This document shows, piece by piece, positions 7,174 through 10,989 of a stretch of DNA of 10,989 nt. The notes under the pieces were generated by a model that was not told the origin of the DNA, did no database searches, and saw only the letters and a program-made list of their open reading frames with translations. The first letter of the stretch is position 1. The number at the start of each line of letters is the position of its first letter. The position numbers and the translations under genes are program-made. The stretch comes from Dehalococcoidia bacterium (GTDB taxonomy: Bacteria; Chloroflexota; Dehalococcoidia; UBA6926). Where the stretch lies: the NCBI GenBank assembly GCA_029941095.1, contig JAPYRO010000025.1:1-10989 (forward strand), given 5' to 3'.

Positions 7174-7179
7174 AAGGAG
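7174..7179 (+). promoter_or_regulatory. Shine-Dalgarno site that decides the atpD start
   Basis: AAGGAG is followed by CT and then ATGATG. The first ATG (7182) is only 2 bases away, the second (7185) 5 bases away. Spacing favours 7185, which also gives the family-like N-terminus M-A-N-G-R-V-V-Q-I-I-G. Confidence 0.7.
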
Positions 7180-7184
7180 CTATG

Positions 7185-8585
7185 ATGGCAAACGGACGAG
7201 TTGTTCAGATTATTGGTACAGTGGTCGACGTGGAATTTGACCAGGATTCTTTGCCTGAAGTGTTTAATGCACTCAATATTACAATGGATGATGGATCTTC
7301 ATTAGTTCTTGAAGTTGAGCAACATATTGGTAATAATTGGGTTCGATGTTTAGCTATGGGTCCTACTGAAGGCCTGCGACGAGACATAGAGGTAATAGAT
7401 ACCGGTGATCCTATTTCTGTCCCCGTTGGCCGTGCATCTTTAGGCCGCTTGTTTAACGTCCTTGGGGAACCACTAGACAATGAAGGTGAGGTAGGTGCGG
7501 AAGAAAAATGGCCGATCCATCGAGCTCCTCCTCCTTTTGACCAGCAAGAAACTAGCACACAGATGCTTGAGACCGGAATTAAGGTAATCGATCTAATTAC
7601 CCCCTTCGCGAGAGGTGGAAAGATTGGAGCATATGGTGGTGCCGGAGTTGGAAAGACGGTCGTAATTCTTGAATTGATAAGAAATCTTGCAACTGAGCAT
7701 GGTGGATTTTCTGTCTTTGCAGGTGTTGGTGAACGTTCTAGGGAAGGTAACGACCTTTGGAATGAGATGAAAGAATCAGGAGTTATAGATAAGACAGCTT
7801 TAGTTTTTGGACAGATGAATGAGCCACCTGGTGTTAGAGCTCGAATAGCACTAACAGGTCTCACAATGGCTGAATATTTTAGAGATGTTGAGGGTCAAGA
7901 TGTATTGATATTTATCGATAATATTTATCGATATATTCTAGCTGGTATGGAAGTTTCAGCACTTTTAGGGAGAATGCCATCAGCTGTAGGCTATCAGCCG
8001 ACTCTTTCAACTGAAATGGGTGCTCTACAAGAGCGTATTACTTCAACAAAGAAAGGATCTGTCACTTCTGTACAGGCAATATACGTTCCCGCCGATGACT
8101 ATACAGATCCTGGTGTTGCCACAACTTTCGGTCACCTTGATGGGGTCATCGCTTTAGAAAGATCTATAGCTGAGCAAGGATTGTATCCGGCTGTTGATCC
8201 ATTGACTTCTACAAGTCGAATTCTTGATCCTAATGTTATTGGACAGGATCATTATGATGCGGCAAGAGGGGTGCAGGGTGTGTTGCAGAGATACAAAGAA
8301 TTGCAGGATATAATTGCTATCCTTGGACTAGAAGAGTTGTCTGAAGATGACCAACTTACCGTTGCTCGTGCCCGTAAAATACAGCGGTTCCTTTCTCAAC
8401 CGTTTTTCGTGGCCGAAACCTTCACTGGAACTCCTGGGAAATATGTTTCCATACAAGAGACAGTCCGTGGATTCCAAGAAATATTAGATGGTCAGCATGA
8501 TAATTTACCGGAGCAGGCGTTCTACATGGTAGGAACGATTGACGAGGCTGTAGAAAAGGGCAAGCAACTAGCAAGCGAGGATTAA
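7185..8585 (+). CDS. atpD: F0F1 ATP synthase subunit beta
   Basis: Catalytic subunit, 466 residues from this start (one more from ATG 7182). The Walker A motif GGAGVGKT is at 151-158, with K157 and T158. The catalytic glutamate E183 and arginine R184 lie in GERSREG, and the Walker B aspartate D245 in I-F-I-D-N. Y334 in LYPAVDP corresponds to the adenine-packing tyrosine. The DELSEED-type segment that contacts gamma reads EELSEDD (383-389). All catalytic residues are present, so the enzyme should be active. The stretch after Walker B is IDNIYRYILAGMEVS where many bacteria have IDNIFRFTQAGSEVS, and GAYGGAG replaces GLFGGAG. I recall similar forms in Dehalococcoidia. atpC begins 3 bases after the stop. 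Confidence 0.97.
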   Translation: MANGRVVQIIGTVVDVEFDQDSLPEVFNALNITMDDGSSLVLEVEQHIGNNWVRCLAMGPTEGLRRDIEVIDTGDPISVPVGRASLGRLFNVLGEPLDNEGEVGAEEKWPIHRAPPPFDQQETSTQMLETGIKVIDLITPFARGGKIGAYGGAGVGKTVVILELIRNLATEHGGFSVFAGVGERSREGNDLWNEMKESGVIDKTALVFGQMNEPPGVRARIALTGLTMAEYFRDVEGQDVLIFIDNIYRYILAGMEVSALLGRMPSAVGYQPTLSTEMGALQERITSTKKGSVTSVQAIYVPADDYTDPGVATTFGHLDGVIALERSIAEQGLYPAVDPLTSTSRILDPNVIGQDHYDAARGVQGVLQRYKELQDIIAILGLEELSEDDQLTVARARKIQRFLSQPFFVAETFTGTPGKYVSIQETVRGFQEILDGQHDNLPEQAFYMVGTIDEAVEKGKQLASED

Positions 8586-8588
8586 AAG

Positions 8589-8846
8589 ATGACAACTAGG
8601 TTACAAATTGTTGCTCTAGATAAGATGGCATTTGATGCAGATGTTGATTCAGTGTCCTTGCCTGGTATTGATGGACAGCTAGGGATATTACCAAGACACG
8701 CTCCGATTGTTACTGTTCTCGCAGTTGGTTCTGTAACCGCTCGTCAAGATGGAGCGGAGATAAAATTCTCTCTCACAGGAGGTTTCGCTCAGATAGCGAG
8801 TGATAAGGTTACCATCTTAGCTGATGCTGCTGAGCGTGCTGACTAA
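8589..8846 (+). CDS. atpC: F0F1 ATP synthase subunit epsilon, short form without the C-terminal helices
   Basis: An 85-residue protein consisting only of the N-terminal beta-sandwich that binds gamma and the c-ring. Family marks are L-Q-I-V...D-A-D-V-D-S-V-S-L-P-G-I-D-G-Q-L-G-I-L-P-R-H-A-P (about 5-40) and S-L-T-G-G-F-A-Q-I (61-69). It ends in DAAERAD at about residue 85, the point where the two-helix C-terminal domain normally begins; typical epsilon is about 130-140 residues. That domain is the ATP-hydrolysis inhibitor in E. coli and Bacillus. The stop is clean, with no further epsilon-like frame after it; rex begins on the other strand, so this is a natural short form. GAGG at 8577-8580 in the end of atpD serves as its ribosome-binding site. 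Confidence 0.92.
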   Translation: MTTRLQIVALDKMAFDADVDSVSLPGIDGQLGILPRHAPIVTVLAVGSVTARQDGAEIKFSLTGGFAQIASDKVTILADAAERAD

Positions 8847-9487
8847 TTATTTGGATTGGAATTTATTTCCGATAGATGGAACGTCATGGTCTGTAAAGAA
8901 TGAACCGGGTCTATGTTTTGGATTTGCACGTTTTCCGGAACTTTTGGAGTTATGGGAGCATAATTCAAGATCCCTTTGACACCAGCTTGAACTATTTCAT
9001 CGATTAGATTAACTGCACTGTCACCTGGTACTGCTAGTATCGCAATTTTAATATTATTGTCTCTAATATATGTTTTGATTTGTTCCACCGGTTTGATGGT
9101 AATGCTCGCTACCTTAGTTCCAACAATAACTGGATCGCTATCAAACGCACTTACTATATAGAATCCTTCGGGTGTGAAGTCAGGATAAGTCAATATAGCT
9201 TTACCTAGTCTACCTACTCCTAATAATATTACCGGCCAGGATTGATCAAGGCCCAAAATTCTTGTCAAATCGTTAGTTAAAGCTTCGACGTTATATCCTT
9301 GGCCTTGTTTGCCAAATTTTCCAAAGTAGCTCAGGTCTTTTCTAATCTGAGCTGGAGTAACACCTGATTCGGCGCCTAAATTAGTGGAACTGACCAAAGC
9401 TATATCCTTGTTTTTGAACGCTCTAAGTGACCTAAGGTACTGTGGCAATCTTTGTATGACTACGTCAGGTATATCTAATGACATCAT
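8843..9487 (-). CDS. rex: Redox-sensing transcriptional repressor Rex
   Basis: A 214-residue repressor that senses the NADH/NAD+ ratio. The N-terminal winged helix (about 5-80) has I-P-x-V-V-I-Q-R-L-P-x-Y-L-R and the recognition helix VTPAQIRKDLSYFGKFGKQG (43-62). The Rossmann domain carries G90-V-G92-R-L-G95 for NAD(H) and A-F-D-S-D-P (114-119), then V-K-G-I-L-N-Y-A-P (170-178). NADH binding releases Rex from DNA in characterised homologues, which control respiration and fermentation genes. Start candidates are ATG 9487 and 9484. The stop overlaps the atpC stop tail-to-tail by 4 bases, leaving no room for a terminator between them. The upstream region is shared with the divergent hydrolase gene and holds inverted repeats. 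Confidence 0.95.
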   Translation of the reverse strand: MMSLDIPDVVIQRLPQYLRSLRAFKNKDIALVSSTNLGAESGVTPAQIRKDLSYFGKFGKQGQGYNVEALTNDLTRILGLDQSWPVILLGVGRLGKAILTYPDFTPEGFYIVSAFDSDPVIVGTKVASITIKPVEQIKTYIRDNNIKIAILAVPGDSAVNLIDEIVQAGVKGILNYAPITPKVPENVQIQNIDPVHSLQTMTFHLSEINSNPNN

Positions 9488-9496
9488 AAATCCAAT

Positions 9497-9513
9497 AAGC
9501 TATAAGGTAGCTT
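9497..9513. promoter_or_regulatory. Perfect inverted repeat just upstream of rex
   Basis: AAGCTA, five bases (TAAGG), then TAGCTT: a 6-base perfect inverted repeat ending 9 bases before the rex ATG at 9487. It overlaps the region where the rex ribosome-binding site should lie. It could be an operator or a small mRNA hairpin. It does not resemble the Rex consensus TTGTGAAnnnnTTCACAA. Confidence 0.35.
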
Positions 9514-9595
9514 CAATTAATTATTCAATTGATTCTATACTATTATTATACTGGATTAAGATGAATATAATGCTCTATGCGGATTCATCAATTGA
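9513..9595. promoter_or_regulatory. rex / hydrolase divergent promoter region with two TCAATTGA palindromes
   Basis: The 8-base palindrome TCAATTGA occurs at 9525-9532 and 9588-9595, exactly 63 bases apart. A variant, TCAATTAA, is at 9513-9520 and forms a 20-base inverted repeat (9513-9532) with the first copy. Between the copies lie -10-like boxes on both strands: TATAAT at 9566-9571 on + and at 9550-9545 on -. No convincing -35 box goes with either. This could be a regulated divergent promoter; the palindromes may be protein-binding sites. Confidence 0.3.
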
Positions 9596-9644
9596 CTGGA
9601 TTCGACTATAGTAGTAACAATAAATACTATTTTGGAGAGAATTA

Positions 9645-10301
9645 ATGCCTATTCAACGTTTTGTAGTTGGTCCTATGGGTAATAACTGCTACATATTGTA
9701 TTCTGAATTATCGACCGATGCCGCGATAGTGGATCCTGGGATGGGATCTGAAGTACTGAATCAGTGGATATCCGAAAAGGAACTTCAAGTTAAGTACGTT
9801 TTAAATACTCACGGACATGCAGATCATGTTTTTAACAATTCTTTTTTTGTACAGGATAGAGAAGAGGTTTTGGGTATTGGATTCGACGATATTCCACTGT
9901 TGGAACAATTGGAGAGTAGCGGTGGTTGGATGGGGGCAAAACCAGAAGCTTCCCCGCCACCTAGTATTGATTTAAAGGATGGAGTAGAGCTGCAAATTGG
10001 TTCTCAGAAAATCTCCATACTTTCCACTCCAGGGCATACTCCTGGAAGTACTTGTTTTCTATTTGAAGATTCTGTACTAACAGGGGACACGCTATTTAGT
10101 GGATCGATCGGGCGATTTGATTTCCCAGGAGGATCCCTTACAGATCTCGTTGCATCCATCAAAGAAAAAATATTTGTGCTCGAGCCTGAAATAGCGGTAC
10201 TCCCAGGCCATAATGATCTATCCACCGTAGAACAAGAAAAGAACGACAATCCTTTTGTTGGAATTAATAGCACCATTGATTTGTCTACTCTGGAGGGATG
10301 A
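9645..10301 (+). CDS. Metallo-beta-lactamase-fold hydrolase, GloB/YcbL-like
   Basis: A 218-residue soluble metal-dependent hydrolase. Zinc ligands in order: H56-x-H58-x-D60-H61 in THGHADH, H131 in TPGHTPGS, D148 in LTGDTLF and H189 in LPGHN. The spacing and the GSIGRFDFPGG segment (153-163) match the small glyoxalase II-like group that hydrolyses S-lactoylglutathione or other thioesters. The last motif is PGHN rather than the frequent PGHG. The true substrate is unknown, and glutathione itself may be absent from this lineage. GGAG at 9634-9637 lies 7 bases before ATG 9645. It is divergent from rex, which raises the possibility of shared redox control; this is inference only. Confidence 0.9.
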   Translation: MPIQRFVVGPMGNNCYILYSELSTDAAIVDPGMGSEVLNQWISEKELQVKYVLNTHGHADHVFNNSFFVQDREEVLGIGFDDIPLLEQLESSGGWMGAKPEASPPPSIDLKDGVELQIGSQKISILSTPGHTPGSTCFLFEDSVLTGDTLFSGSIGRFDFPGGSLTDLVASIKEKIFVLEPEIAVLPGHNDLSTVEQEKNDNPFVGINSTIDLSTLEG

Positions 10302-10342
10302 AATTTTTTGTGGTGCGTTTGGTCAAAAGTAAGAATAAAAAA

Positions 10343-10370
10343 AGAAGACATCCATTTGTGGATGTCTTCT
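10343..10370 (-). terminator. Intrinsic terminator, best oriented for - strand transcripts
   Basis: Perfect 12-base inverted repeat AGAAGACATCCA / TGGATGTCTTCT with a 4-base loop. On the - strand the hairpin runs straight into seven T residues (the A-run at 10337-10343 on +), the classic rho-independent layout. On the + strand only CTATTT follows, so termination of the hydrolase transcript would be weaker. The - strand stop codon at 10373-10371 touches the stem. Confidence 0.85.
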
Positions 10371-10421
10371 CTATTTGAGCTCTTCTAGGTATTTTCCAAT
10401 GAGTTTATACATTTTTGTCAT
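10371..10421 (-). CDS. 16-residue short ORF abutting the terminator
   Basis: The peptide is MTKMYKLIGKYLEELK. A CCGGAGGA site precedes the ATG at 10421 by 5 bases (GGAGG at 10431-10427), an excellent ribosome-binding arrangement for so small a frame. The TAG stop directly joins the terminator stem. The peptide would form an amphipathic, basic helix. I recognise no family. It may be a real micro-protein, the C-terminal fragment of a decayed gene, or chance. Confidence 0.4.
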   Translation of the reverse strand: MTKMYKLIGKYLEELK

Positions 10422-10457
10422 GTTTTCCTCCGGGATTTCCCTTTCAGATTTACAGTG

Positions 10458-10610
10458 TTACGAAATCGTTATGATGTTCGGGTTTTTTATTAACCACTGT
10501 TCTCTCTGAGATTCTGGACTTTCTGTAGACGAAATGCTCGTTTCTAGAACGTCTTCGTTATATGCGAAAGCAGCACGTTTTTGAAAGTCCAATAAGTTTT
10601 GTATTTCCAT
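10458..10610 (-). CDS. 50-residue hypothetical short ORF
   Basis: ATG at 10610 opens a 50-codon frame that starts MEIQNLLDFQKRAAFAYNED, has a polar Ser/Glu-rich middle (about 22-37) and ends QWLIKNPNIITIS. A very strong AGGAGGT lies upstream (10630-10624), but 13 bases from the start, which is longer than ideal; no in-frame alternative start is closer. No membrane segment, cysteine or known motif is visible. The second short ORF begins 36 bases after its stop, and both precede one terminator, so they form a small transcription unit. A TATAAA box at 10644-10639 is the only -10-like element, without a good -35. Confidence 0.45.
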   Translation of the reverse strand: MEIQNLLDFQKRAAFAYNEDVLETSISSTESPESQREQWLIKNPNIITIS

Positions 10611-10666
10611 TTATTTGAATTTTACCTCCTCTCTTCTATTTATAGTGTTTTATTTAAACATAAGAT

Positions 10667-10696
10667 TTGACCGATTGTGTTAAAAAGAGATTAAAT
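10667..10696 (+). promoter_or_regulatory. Candidate promoter of the helicase gene
   Basis: TTGACC (10667-10672, 5 of 6 to the -35 consensus), an 18-base spacer, then TTAAAT (10691-10696, 4 of 6 to TATAAT). It would give a leader of about 75-80 bases before the TTG start at 10781. The region is AT-rich, so confidence is limited. Confidence 0.4.
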
Positions 10697-10780
10697 TATG
10701 TGGTGCAAAATGTTATCATTGGGCGGTAGAGATCTAATGTTCTATTGTCAGCCGTAATTATATCTAGAAAGGCGTTAATA

Positions 10781-10989
10781 TTGGGCTTAGAAACATTTTT
10801 ATCATTGATATCTCAGATGCCAGAATACCAAGGCCAACTTGATTATGTTGAGCATTTTGAATCACGTTTGCCAACAACTAAAAAAATGAGTATGAAGATT
10901 AACCCGCTATTATCTTTCGCCTTGGAATTAAAAGGAATCGAAACATTGTTCTCTCATCAAGCTGATGCGATCGACCTGGTTCTTGGAGG
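10781..10989 (+). CDS. DEAD/DEAH-box helicase (Lhr/YprA-like), N-terminal fragment
   Basis: The first 69 residues of a protein that continues past the window. The segment ALELKGIETLFSHQADAIDL near the end matches the helicase pattern G-I-x-x-L-Y-S-H-Q-A-x-A-I-x-x-x-x-x-G, with the conserved HQ that lies just before motif I in superfamily 2 helicases of the Lhr/YprA type (often with a DUF1998 C-terminus). The Walker motifs fall outside the window, so activity cannot be checked. The start is TTG at 10781, with AGAAAGG 8 bases upstream; an in-frame stop at about 10727 limits extension, and ATG 10820 is a less likely later start. Confidence 0.75.
   Translation, partial: MGLETFLSLISQMPEYQGQLDYVEHFESRLPTTKKMSMKINPLLSFALELKGIETLFSHQADAIDLVLG

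Larger units (their letters stand above)
10302..10780. other. 479-base region between the hydrolase and helicase genes
   Basis: No ordinary-sized gene is visible. It contains a strong - strand terminator hairpin (10343-10370), two short - strand ORFs with ribosome-binding sites (10371-10421 and 10458-10610), and an AT-rich stretch (about 10635-10780) that carries a possible + strand promoter and the leader of the helicase gene. Confidence 0.6.

Noticed and set aside
7205..7864. A 219-codon open frame on the - strand inside atpD
   Set aside because: It is antisense to highly conserved beta-subunit codons, is rich in Ser/Pro/Arg as expected of a shadow frame, and has no family resemblance.
9384..9611. 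A 75-codon + strand frame across the rex start and promoter region
   Set aside because: It overlaps the conserved Rex winged-helix coding sequence on the other strand, has no good ribosome-binding site and shows no protein motif.
9592..9620. TTGACT followed 17 bases later by TAACAA as a promoter for the hydrolase gene
   Set aside because: The -35 is good but the -10 is poor, and the region is AT-rich; not strong enough to list as a feature.
10298..10378. A + strand 26-codon frame beginning at an ATGA overlap with the hydrolase stop
   Set aside because: The GGAGGG lies only about one base from the ATG, and the second half is the terminator hairpin read as codons. The basic peptide has no recognisable character.
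1..10989. CRISPR arrays, tRNA or rRNA genes, insertion sequences and phage genes
   Set aside because: No regularly spaced repeats, transposase-like proteins, terminal repeats or RNA gene signatures were found on reading both strands.

Overview
This window is the F-type ATP synthase locus of a bacterium, with the tail of one gene before it and redox and accessory genes after it. The low-to-moderate GC, three TTG start codons and the family mix (DUF151 bifunctional nuclease, AtpZ, Rex, GloB-like hydrolase, Lhr/YprA-like helicase) fit the Chloroflexota. An uncultured Dehalococcoidia or SAR202-like lineage is my best guess. The beta subunit has the IYRY...LAGMEVS form that I associate with that group. 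The assignment rests on protein resemblance read by eye and was not tested by phylogeny.

Layout: positions 1-240 hold the C-terminus of a bifunctional-nuclease family protein. A 26-codon ORF with a good ribosome-binding site (270-350) overlaps the start of atpZ by 4 bases. The + strand operon then runs atpZ, atpB (a), atpE (c), atpF (b), atpH (delta), atpA (alpha), atpG (gamma), two consecutive HAD-superfamily phosphatases, atpD (beta), atpC (epsilon), ending at 8846. All eight structural subunits are present and their catalytic residues look intact. rex (NADH/NAD+-sensing repressor) follows on the - strand and overlaps the atpC stop by 4 bases. A GloB-like metallo-beta-lactamase-fold hydrolase is divergent from rex across a 157-base promoter region. 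Positions 10302-10780 hold a compact - strand unit of two very short ORFs ending in a strong intrinsic terminator. A DEAD/DEAH helicase gene starts at 10781 and runs off the window.

How it fits together: subunits a, c and b form the membrane proton path, and alpha3beta3 with gamma, delta and epsilon form the catalytic head. AtpZ probably helps assembly or stability. Rex lies next to the operon it could plausibly control, but no strong Rex operator is visible. The non-textbook points are the two HAD genes between atpG and atpD, an acidic insert of about 80 residues in subunit a, an epsilon subunit with no C-terminal inhibitory domain, a signal-like N-terminus on subunit c, a possible dedicated atpE promoter, and the two-peptide - strand unit. 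I saw no CRISPR array, tRNA, rRNA or mobile element.
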